7,882 bases of DNA from Acidovorax sp. (GCA_011620245.1 WOZN01000236.1:1-7882); one strand, 5' to 3'. Counted from the first letter of the stretch, positions 1 to 6,174 are shown. Notes: generated by a model from the sequence alone, not told the origin. Numbers and translations are program-made.

Positions 1-44
1 TTCATGCGGCTTGCCAAGGGATACAAAGCGGTCAACTGCCGTTT

Positions 45-1325
45 TTAGGATGATGGTGGAGATGGTTCGCCTATTCGGCCAGATTCCGGAGGCAGGTCGG
101 GTTTGGTGGCGACCGCATCTTCCCGGGTCGAACGCAGTCGATTCATGTGCCGATAGACAAGGCCGCGAGAGACGCCCAGTGCGCGCGCGGCCTTTGAAAC
201 ATTACCGCCATGCTTGGCGAGCGCCCGTTCAACAAGTTGCTGATCAGCTTCGCGCAGGCTGGTGGGTGAAGCCGGTGCCATGTCCGGCGCAGCAGTGGCC
301 GGTTCAGGTTCCGCCGTGGCCTGCACGTCCTTTTGGGTGTCGCCGCTCAGGTTGAACACCTCCTTTGCTCCATCGGCGCTTTGCATGTGCGCGGTCAACC
401 AGACAGCGAGACCGTTCGGGAGCCGGTGCATCGTGGCGTCAACCCGCCGGGTCAACGCGGCCAGCACCCGGAGTTCGAGTCCGAACACTTCACTCATTCG
501 CACCGACAGGCTGGCCTGCGGCACGCTGAGCAGACGTGCTGCAGCGCCGTTGACCCAGGTCAACAGACCGTCGCTGTTTACGCCTGCCAACCCCTCCATC
601 GGTGTGCCCAGGAGTGTGGGTATGGTCTGCAGCCGTACCACGATGTGCTCGCGTGACTGGATTTGCAGAAGCCGGTTTTCAATGGAGGTGGCGTGCAATG
701 CAACCATCGAAGCTGCATCGAAGCTGAACGGTTGCGATTCGATCGACACGTCCAGCACGCCTGCCACCCGCTGATGAATGTCGCGGATCGGTGCGGCTGC
801 GCACTGCAATACCTGCAGGCATTCGAAGAAATGTTCTGCGGTACTCACTGATGAGGGCTGGCCGGTTCGCACCACCATTCCGGGTGCGGTTGTCCCCACG
901 CTTTCCTCGGCCAGGTTGATGCCGACACGGCTGGCCAGCCGCAGCACCTGGTCATGGGTGGCGGTTGAGTGGGTGGCATGCACTACCACGCCATTGGCAT
1001 CGGTCAGTATGGCCTGGCAGGCGGTGCCGGCGAGCGTGGCCTGGAGCTGCATCAACTCGCCGGAAGCGGCATCCAGCAACATGCGATTGCGCAACAGTAC
1101 CGAGTGGATGCGGCTGCGAGAGACCAAGTTGAAACCGACGGCCTCGCCCGGTTTTCGGCGATCCTGCACGCAGCGGTACCACGACTGAATGACGCCTTCA
1201 CTGACCAGTCCCGACGGGCGATCCCCTTTCTCGAAGAACTGCTCGCGTGCGAGCGCCAGGCGTTGCTCTGCTGTGGTGAAAAACGGCTGCGCAAGAGCGG
1301 GCTGTGAGCGTCGGCTGAGCGTCAT
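45..1325 (-). CDS. AcoR-like GAF/PAS regulator with Fis-type HTH, no AAA+ domain
   Basis: A probable DNA-binding transcription regulator of 426 residues. The N-terminal part (about 40-70) has the SWYRC-type motif typical of AcoR-family activators. A GAF-like sensor domain follows (about 88-221), then a PAS-like stretch (about 236-311), a Pro/Ala-rich linker (about 338-355), and a C-terminal Fis-type helix-turn-helix (about 357-399) containing GGNVSKAARALGVSRGLVYR. AcoR proteins normally carry a central AAA+ sigma-54 activator domain of about 230 residues between sensor and HTH. Here there is no Walker A and no GAFTGA loop, so the protein probably acts as a simple ligand-responsive activator or repressor. 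It is transcribed away from the monooxygenase operon and is the obvious candidate to control it; that role is inferred from position. I chose the ATG at 1325. The longer frame would begin with a TTG at 1352 that lies inside a palindrome and has no clear ribosome site. The ligand is unknown. Confidence 0.85.
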   Translation of the reverse strand: MTLSRRSQPALAQPFFTTAEQRLALAREQFFEKGDRPSGLVSEGVIQSWYRCVQDRRKPGEAVGFNLVSRSRIHSVLLRNRMLLDAASGELMQLQATLAGTACQAILTDANGVVVHATHSTATHDQVLRLASRVGINLAEESVGTTAPGMVVRTGQPSSVSTAEHFFECLQVLQCAAAPIRDIHQRVAGVLDVSIESQPFSFDAASMVALHATSIENRLLQIQSREHIVVRLQTIPTLLGTPMEGLAGVNSDGLLTWVNGAAARLLSVPQASLSVRMSEVFGLELRVLAALTRRVDATMHRLPNGLAVWLTAHMQSADGAKEVFNLSGDTQKDVQATAEPEPATAAPDMAPASPTSLREADQQLVERALAKHGGNVSKAARALGVSRGLVYRHMNRLRSTREDAVATKPDLPPESGRIGEPSPPSS

Positions 1326-1468
1326 GTCGGGGCTTCTTGATCTGATCGGCAATTTGCCATCAGTCAGTTTGATCTGAATCAGAACACTTTTCTCCTAGGG
1401 AAAGTACCAAGTGGGCGTCGATGTGCCCGCCAGATAAATTTCCACGGTCAACTTCAAGGAGATCGATC
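1326..1468. promoter_or_regulatory. Divergent intergenic control region with two dyads and a direct repeat
   Basis: This region separates the minus-strand regulator from the plus-strand monooxygenase operon, so it should hold both promoters. Visible elements: the palindrome GGCAATTTGCC (1348-1358), extended outward by CTGAT/ATCAG to 1342-1363 with one extra base on the left; a second dyad TCTGAATCAGA (1373-1383); and the nonamer TTGATCTGA repeated at 1337-1345 and 1369-1377, 32 bp apart, about three helical turns. These are plausible operators for the adjacent HTH regulator. I could not identify a convincing sigma-70 promoter. Confidence 0.45.
1456..1461 (+). promoter_or_regulatory. Strong Shine-Dalgarno site for pmoC
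   Basis: AAGGAG lies seven bases before the ATG at 1469. It decides the start: the in-frame ATG at 1421 has no such site and would add 16 polar residues unlike the usual subunit C N-terminus. Confidence 0.8.
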
Positions 1469-2260
1469 ATGTCTGCTGTAATGAAATCATCGAAGACGGG
1501 TGGCGGGGCTGTGCTGCAGTCCAGCCGAAGTATTTTCAAAGTTTGGCCGGTGGCCTTAGGGTTGGCTGGTTTGGCGATGCTCTTGGCCTTTTACCGTTTG
1601 TACCAGGGCGCCTATGCCTTTAAATATGGGCTGGACTCGACGACACCCGAATTTGCAAAATATTGGGTGACGATGTTCAAGATAGAAATTCCACTGATAT
1701 TCGGCTTGGGCCTTCTCATGGTGGCCTATCTCTGGTTCACGCGAGACAAAAATCTCGCCAAAATCGAGCCAGAGACTGAACTTCGGCGTTATTTCGTCCT
1801 GATTGGCTGGTTTATGCTCTATACGTTTTCTTTTCTCGGGATTGCCAGCTTTTACGGTGAATCTGATGGCACCTGGCACCAAACCGTGATCCGGGACACG
1901 GCACTGACCCCTAGCCACATTGTCGTGTTTTATGCCTGTGTACCGTTGTACATGTGTTTTGGTTTCGGCACCCTGATGTATGCAATGACGCGCATACCAA
2001 AATTTGCCACGGGCTATTCGGTACCATTCCTGTTCGTGGTATTTGGACCGGCTCTCATTCTGGCAAATCTTGGTTACAACGAGTGGGGTCATGCATTTTG
2101 GTTTACCGAGGAAATTTTCAGTCACCCGTTGCATTGGGGCTTCACGGTGCTCGGCTGGACTGGTTTGGGCTTGGGTGGGGTGCTGTTGCAGGTGGTGATG
2201 CGCATGTCTGAGCTTTTCAAGCAAATCACTGCGGCTGATAAATTGGGAGCGACCGCGTGA
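1469..2260 (+). CDS. pmoC: Copper membrane monooxygenase subunit C (PmoC/AmoC family)
   Basis: Integral-membrane subunit C of a particulate methane/ammonia/hydrocarbon monooxygenase, 263 residues, with about six hydrophobic segments (roughly 27-43, 68-91, 108-127, 148-172, 184-200, 219-245). Family hallmarks are clear. DGTWHQT (D133, H137) followed by TPSH (H150) matches, in spacing, the CuC ligands Asp156/His160/His173 of Methylococcus PmoC. NEWGH (N204, H208) followed by PLH (H222) matches the CuD ligands Asn227/His231/His245. The membrane copper sites therefore look intact, and the enzyme is probably functional. The gene is first in the operon, preceded by a perfect ribosome site. Its base composition is more AT-rich than the flanking regulator and dehydrogenase genes. 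Sequence alone does not separate methane, ammonia and short alkanes or alkenes as substrate. The downstream aldehyde dehydrogenase favours a hydrocarbon. Family assignment is certain; the symbol denotes the family, not methane specificity. Confidence 0.96.
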   Translation: MSAVMKSSKTGGGAVLQSSRSIFKVWPVALGLAGLAMLLAFYRLYQGAYAFKYGLDSTTPEFAKYWVTMFKIEIPLIFGLGLLMVAYLWFTRDKNLAKIEPETELRRYFVLIGWFMLYTFSFLGIASFYGESDGTWHQTVIRDTALTPSHIVVFYACVPLYMCFGFGTLMYAMTRIPKFATGYSVPFLFVVFGPALILANLGYNEWGHAFWFTEEIFSHPLHWGFTVLGWTGLGLGGVLLQVVMRMSELFKQITAADKLGATA

Positions 2261-2423
2261 AAGAGTAAGGCGTCAGCGGTCTTTGGAGTTTTTCAGCCAA
2301 AGCGGGAGGAACATCCCGTTTGTAATCTGTTGCCCCAAAGACCGCCTTGTAAAATTTGAAATAAAAATCCATTAGAAAAAATGATGCGTAAATTGTCAAA
2401 AATTTTATCAAAAAGGGCATGTT
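2261..2423 (+). other. Structured AT-rich pmoC-pmoA intergenic leader
   Basis: This 163-base spacer is far longer than the other junctions in the operon. Its first half folds well: GCGGTCTTTGG (2276-2286) pairs perfectly with CCAAAGACCGC (2335-2345). Inside that stem a second hairpin pairs CGGGA (2303-2307) with TCCCG (2314-2318), extended by CAAA/TTTG around one bulged G. The second half (2346-2423) is very AT-rich; I counted 16 G+C in the 60 bases 2341-2400. Intercistronic structure between amoC and amoA is known from nitrifiers, where it is linked to transcript processing and unequal subunit mRNA stability. A similar role here is inference. An AAGGG at 2413-2417, six bases before the ATG, serves pmoA. 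Confidence 0.6.
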
Positions 2424-3233
2424 ATGACCGCAAATGACCAGGCTATATTAGACGTCGCGGAGATGTCGCCAAAGATTATTAAATGGTCAAGGACATTGGA
2501 TATTCTGGTCGTTATCATTGCCGCGTTTCTTATTATGGCTGTTTCGCACATAGGCTTTTTGCTGCTGGCGGGAGATTGGGATTTTTTCATTGACTGGAAG
2601 GATAGGCAGTATTGGATCGTTATCACGCCGGTCGTCACGATCATGATGACTGCTGCATTCCAGTCCATCTTTTGGAAACTGTTTCGACTGCCCATTGGCG
2701 CCACTGCCAGTGTGCTGCTTTTTTTGCTTAGCGTCTGGATTGTCCGCTACCACAGTTGGGAAGGCTTGGCGCATTTTCCCTTGAGTCTGGTCGTTCCGGC
2801 AACATGTTTGGTTGGGGCCATTTTGCTTGATGCCATTCTGGTATTGACGCGAAGCTGGCTTGTGACATGGGCCGTGGGTGGCGTGCTTTTTGGTTTGATG
2901 TTTCTCCCTAGCAACTGGGTCTATATGGCACCCTATTTCCAGCCAGTGGAAAATATGGGGCAGTTGACGTCACTCGCCGACTGGCTTGGCTACACATACC
3001 CTCGAGCAGGCACGCCTGAATACATCCGGATCATTGAACGCGGAACCCTGCGCACGTTTGAAGACTCTGCGATGTGGGTGTCTGCATTCTTCTCTGGGTT
3101 TATCTGTACTTTCGTGTACGCCATCTTCTGGTGGATTGGCCAAGCAGCCTGCTCCATAAAGTATGTTCCTATCGGGATCAAATTCAAGGAAGCGTTTGGA
3201 GCCAATGACACAGCAAAGAAGGTGGCAGTATGA
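2424..3233 (+). CDS. pmoA: Copper membrane monooxygenase subunit A (PmoA/AmoA family)
   Basis: Integral-membrane subunit A, 269 residues, the usual phylogenetic marker of this superfamily. Hydrophobic segments lie at about 24-48, 62-82, 92-107, 118-140, 144-163 and 217-240. Diagnostic motifs are GDWDFF (50-55; GDWDFW in most relatives), SNWVYMAPYFQPVE (163-176), GTPEYIRIIERGTLRTF (196-212) and AFFSGF (221-226; AFFSAF in most). The C-terminus after about 241 is short and lacks the long YVKGKRGRI-type tail of nitrifier AmoA. The deviations at both primer-defined motifs suggest a lineage outside classical PmoA and AmoA, nearer the hydrocarbon-type or unclassified Cu-MMOs; a tree is needed to place it. 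An AAGGG ribosome site lies six bases before the ATG. The last codons overlap the pmoB start as ATGA, giving translational coupling. Substrate is not determined by sequence. Confidence 0.96.
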   Translation: MTANDQAILDVAEMSPKIIKWSRTLDILVVIIAAFLIMAVSHIGFLLLAGDWDFFIDWKDRQYWIVITPVVTIMMTAAFQSIFWKLFRLPIGATASVLLFLLSVWIVRYHSWEGLAHFPLSLVVPATCLVGAILLDAILVLTRSWLVTWAVGGVLFGLMFLPSNWVYMAPYFQPVENMGQLTSLADWLGYTYPRAGTPEYIRIIERGTLRTFEDSAMWVSAFFSGFICTFVYAIFWWIGQAACSIKYVPIGIKFKEAFGANDTAKKVAV

Positions 3234-4489
3234 TTTTAAAAATCAGGAAAATGATCATGGCGTGCATGGCCGTCGCGGCATTGCTGCTCTCGGTGTTGCC
3301 GCAGACGGCTGCTGCCCATGGTGAAAAGGCGACTGAGCCCTCCATCAGAACCCGCAGCGTCCATTGGTACGACCTCACGTGGTCCACCCAAAAGATGGAA
3401 GTCAATGATACCGTGACGATGCAGGGCAAGTTTCGTTTGATGAACGATTGGCCAGATGCAGTCGCCCAACCCAGCCTGGTGTTTCTTTCTACCGCAGGGC
3501 CAAGCGCCGTCCTGACCCGGGTGGAGACCTATATCAACGGAGTACCGGCGCAGCAGTCATTCAAGAAAATGGAGTTAGGGCGCGACTACGATTTCAAGAT
3601 AGTCATGAAAGGCCGGGTTCCAGGCGATTGGCATCTTCACCCGGTGCTGAACGTCCATAATGCGGGCCCGATCATCGGGCCTGGAGCGTGGGTGACTGTC
3701 GAAGGCAATGCAGCAGATTTCAAAGCGCCGATCAAAACGATGACAGGAGTCCAGATCGATGATTCAGAGAGCTATGGTGTTGCGCGGGCGCAGATGTGGC
3801 AAGCGGGGTACGCGCTGATTGCGGTTGCTTGGCTGATCTGGTGGTTGCGCAGGCCGTTGCTTATTTCGCGCTGGCGTGTGCTTCAGAAGGGGCGCGAAGA
3901 TTTGTTGGTGACGCGCACCGATGACAAGGTTGCTGCTGGGGTAGTGGTGTTGCTTTTGGTGGTGGTGATTGCTGGCTACATCAAAATTAATGCCGAATTT
4001 CCACAGTTGGTGCCGCTCCAGGGAGGTACTGTGTACACAGAGCCGCTGCCAGAGGCTACGAATGGAATTGCAATCAAACTAAAAAGAGCTGAATACGACG
4101 TGCCCGGGCGCAGTATGCGGCTCAGCGTCGAGATGACGAACAACACCGATCAACCGCTGGGCATTGGCGAGTTCACCACCGCAAACCTGCGCTTCATCAA
4201 CAAGATGCTTCCGCAGGCCGTGGCGGCAATCGATCCTAAATATCCAAAGGAATTGATGCCGGGTAACGGGCTCGTAGTCGATAGCAATAAGCCTATTGCC
4301 CCAGGCGAAAAACGCGTGGTCGTACTTGATACCACGGATGTGGCATGGGAAGTGGAGCGGCTGGTGAGTTTCCTGACAAACGTAGACAGCAGGACTGGTG
4401 GATTGATATTCTTCTATGATCCCCAGGGGAAACGCTATATCAGCGAGGTTGCTGGGCCGATTCTTCCAGTATTCAAGAAAACAATTTGA
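3230..4489 (+). CDS. pmoB: Copper membrane monooxygenase subunit B (PmoB/AmoB family)
   Basis: Mostly periplasmic subunit B, 419 residues, close to the 414 of Methylococcus capsulatus. A signal peptide (1-29) ends TAAA, so the mature chain begins HGEK with H30, equivalent to ligand His33. The N-terminal cupredoxin domain (about 30-170) carries GDWHLH with H135 and H137, equivalent to His137/His139, so the CuB site is complete. H45 in VHWYDLTW matches His48, but the His72 equivalent in the GKF-H motif is Arg69 (GKFRLMNDWP). The bis-His site is therefore broken. Two transmembrane helices follow (about 188-206 and 234-251), then a C-terminal cupredoxin-like domain (about 260-419) with VPGRSMR, AWEVERL and GLIFFYDPQG. 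Translation starts inside the end of pmoA (ATGA overlap), with AAGGTGG upstream. A strong hairpin lies just after the stop codon. Confidence 0.96.
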   Translation: MILKIRKMIMACMAVAALLLSVLPQTAAAHGEKATEPSIRTRSVHWYDLTWSTQKMEVNDTVTMQGKFRLMNDWPDAVAQPSLVFLSTAGPSAVLTRVETYINGVPAQQSFKKMELGRDYDFKIVMKGRVPGDWHLHPVLNVHNAGPIIGPGAWVTVEGNAADFKAPIKTMTGVQIDDSESYGVARAQMWQAGYALIAVAWLIWWLRRPLLISRWRVLQKGREDLLVTRTDDKVAAGVVVLLLVVVIAGYIKINAEFPQLVPLQGGTVYTEPLPEATNGIAIKLKRAEYDVPGRSMRLSVEMTNNTDQPLGIGEFTTANLRFINKMLPQAVAAIDPKYPKELMPGNGLVVDSNKPIAPGEKRVVVLDTTDVAWEVERLVSFLTNVDSRTGGLIFFYDPQGKRYISEVAGPILPVFKKTI

Positions 4490-4496
4490 AAATGAC

Positions 4497-4535
4497 AGAG
4501 CAGGCCAATGAGTTCAGCTCTCGTTGGTCTGCTCT
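4497..4535 (+). terminator. Strong hairpin after pmoB (terminator or mRNA-end stabiliser)
   Basis: Seven bases after the pmoB stop, AGAGCAGGCCAATGAG (4497-4512) pairs along all 16 positions, including two G-U pairs, with CTCGTTGGTCTGCTCT (4520-4535) around a 7-base loop. No T-tract follows, so a classical intrinsic terminator is not assured. The hairpin may instead block 3'-exonucleases and set the level of the CAB message relative to the downstream genes. Confidence 0.55.
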
Positions 4536-4614
4536 ACGTGCAAATTGGAATTGAGTGGCACTGCGATGATCGCTGTTTGATGTATTTCGCATAAAACTGA
4601 TACTGGACTATGTG

Positions 4615-5217
4615 ATGTTTAAAAAAAGAAATGCGCGAACATACGTTGCTATTTTTTTGGCCGTATTGCTGTTCGGCTCCATGCACGAGCGGTCTTTCGC
4701 TCATGGCAGCCTTTCCATGGAAAAGGATATGTGCAAGCTGCAACTGGGCAGGTACATGATGCACTTCACTGGGTACCAGCCAGAAGCCACTGGTAGCAAG
4801 GAATTCTGCGAGGACATACCCAAGACGGGTTCCGTCGTGGTGGTACTTGATGCGATCGATGCGGAGTTGCGGGAGATGCCCATCGAGGTGCGGATCATTC
4901 AGGATGCAGGAGAAAAAGGTGATGCTGAAGCTGTCACCGTGTTGCACCTTGCGCCCCAGCGCTATCCGACCGGGAGTATTTCGATCGAGCATAAATTTGA
5001 TCAGCCTGGAAAATTCGTCGGTTTGGTTACTGCTGGCGAGAAGGGTGATCTTGTATCGAGGTTTCCGTTCAGTGTAGGCATCAGCAGGCCGGCCTATGAG
5101 AAATACCTGCTGATTCTTGTTGTAGTCCTGCTTGGATTTGCCCTTTACCTGTTTTCGGGGCGTGCCCGGCGGGCTGCAGAGGCGCGTGCGAATACCTCGT
5201 CGAACAAATTACCGTGA
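4615..5217 (+). CDS. Secreted membrane-anchored protein of unknown function, possible copper protein
   Basis: A 200-residue protein of a family I cannot name securely. It has a signal peptide (1-29) ending SFA, so the mature protein should begin with H30 (HGSLSMEKDMCKLQLG). A periplasmic domain follows (about 30-160), then a single C-terminal membrane helix (about 163-182) with a short Arg-rich cytoplasmic tail. The mature N-terminus is rich in possible copper ligands: H30, M35, M39, C40, M48, M49, H50, and C65 in EFCEDIP. C40 and C65 could alternatively form a disulphide. The layout resembles PmoD, the small copper protein encoded with many Cu-MMOs, but I do not see enough to claim homology. 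Position after pmoB suggests a role in copper delivery or complex assembly. The start could be GTG 4612 or ATG 4615, which are adjacent and in frame; I chose ATG. No strong ribosome site is visible. The 79 bases between the pmoB hairpin and this start show no other feature. Confidence 0.8.
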   Translation: MFKKRNARTYVAIFLAVLLFGSMHERSFAHGSLSMEKDMCKLQLGRYMMHFTGYQPEATGSKEFCEDIPKTGSVVVVLDAIDAELREMPIEVRIIQDAGEKGDAEAVTVLHLAPQRYPTGSISIEHKFDQPGKFVGLVTAGEKGDLVSRFPFSVGISRPAYEKYLLILVVVLLGFALYLFSGRARRAAEARANTSSNKLP

Positions 5218-6161
5218 TACTTGGTTTCATTAGAGGTTTGCTGCTTGCGATGCTGGCAATCGCCGGAATGAGCGGCTGCAGCGGTGATGAAGCGGGGCCA
5301 GCAGATATTGCCGGGCGCTATGAATACCCGGCGGCGATGCCGTCGAGTTGTCCTGGCGGCCCACTGGCAGATGCAGTGGTTGCGGACAAAATGAAGGAAG
5401 GCAAGCTGTCGTATCTTGTACGAACGCCGGTCAACTACGACGCGCGGTTCGCCCACCCCCTGTTGGTGGTCTACGCCGCAGCTGGTGCCAGCGCCAGTCA
5501 GACCGAGCATTACACGCGGTTGACAGCTGCGGCAACATCGAGAGGCTTCGTTGTTGCCTATGTCGATCACAGGCCAATGAATATGAAAAATGTCGTTGAG
5601 TTGGGCGGCGTGGTGCAAAGCGTAGCTAAGCGCTGGTGCATCGATCGGCAGCGTGTCTTTATGACGGGTCACTCGGATGGAGGCACCGTGTCAACCGGAC
5701 TGGCGCTGCTGGAGTCGACGCGCGCCGATGTCAGCGGCATTGCCGTCAGTGCTGCGGGTTTCACCAGGCAGGACCTGGAGGCGATGCAATGCCGCTCGCC
5801 GATTCCGGTAATGATCATGCATGGTGCAAAGGACACCCTGTTTCCCGGCTGGGGGAGGGAAACGGTACAGTGGTGGGCGCGGTGCAATGGCTGTGCGGCA
5901 CCGGTTGCGGGTCCGGACTCGTCCGGCTGCGTGAGTTACACCCACTGCGCCAGCGCAGCACCCGTGCTGTACTGCGAAGGACCACAGTCGCACCGCGAGT
6001 GGCCGGGCCTTGAGGTCCGGATCGTTGAGTTTCTGCTCGGGCAGCAGGCCGGTACGGGCCCACCTGCAGGAAAGGTGGAGTTGCGCTCGAGCGCGGCTAT
6101 GAACACCAGAATTCAGAGCGCTAATGCTCTTAAAACAACAGCGGCTCGCTACGCTGAATAA
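5214..6161 (+). CDS. Lipoprotein alpha/beta hydrolase, PHB depolymerase/LpqC-type esterase family
   Basis: A 315-residue exported hydrolase. The N-terminus is hydrophobic and ends GMSGC, close to a lipobox, so C22 is probably lipidated and the enzyme is envelope-anchored. The nucleophile elbow is GHSDGG with S154. D207 in HGAKDTLFP and H260 in the SHREWPG motif complete the likely catalytic triad; both motifs are typical of the polyhydroxybutyrate depolymerase/feruloyl esterase (LpqC-like) family. Eight further Cys after C22 (46, 142, 193, 224, 227, 239, 245, 254) suggest disulphides in a periplasmic or surface protein. About 35 residues after the last domain motif look disordered. The gene starts with GTG at 5214, overlapping the previous stop as GTGA, so it is translationally coupled to the secreted protein before it. 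Its substrate is unknown. An ester made from the monooxygenase product, or a storage polymer, are guesses only. Confidence 0.85.
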   Translation: MILGFIRGLLLAMLAIAGMSGCSGDEAGPADIAGRYEYPAAMPSSCPGGPLADAVVADKMKEGKLSYLVRTPVNYDARFAHPLLVVYAAAGASASQTEHYTRLTAAATSRGFVVAYVDHRPMNMKNVVELGGVVQSVAKRWCIDRQRVFMTGHSDGGTVSTGLALLESTRADVSGIAVSAAGFTRQDLEAMQCRSPIPVMIMHGAKDTLFPGWGRETVQWWARCNGCAAPVAGPDSSGCVSYTHCASAAPVLYCEGPQSHREWPGLEVRIVEFLLGQQAGTGPPAGKVELRSSAAMNTRIQSANALKTTAARYAE

Positions 6162-6174
6162 CGCCGCATGTGGC

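Noticed and set aside
1..44. Possible feature downstream of the regulator
   Set aside because: No terminator hairpin, repeat or start of a gene could be supported in these bases.
1326..1352. Nine-codon N-terminal extension of the regulator from TTG 1352
   Set aside because: The TTG lies inside the palindrome 1348-1358 and lacks a clear ribosome site. It is possible but less likely than ATG 1325.
1421..1468. Longer pmoC start at ATG 1421
   Set aside because: It has no ribosome site, whereas AAGGAG stands at ideal distance before ATG 1469.
1556..2224. Minus-strand open frame of 222 codons
   Set aside because: It lies wholly antisense to pmoC, whose conserved ligands prove the plus-strand frame.
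2424..4489. Assigning methane or ammonia as the specific substrate
   Set aside because: Subunit motifs define the superfamily only. Context argues for a hydrocarbon but does not prove it.
4577..4604. Sigma-70-like pair TTGATG and GATACT before the secreted-protein gene
   Set aside because: Each box matches only four of six bases, and transcription would begin at the start codon itself.
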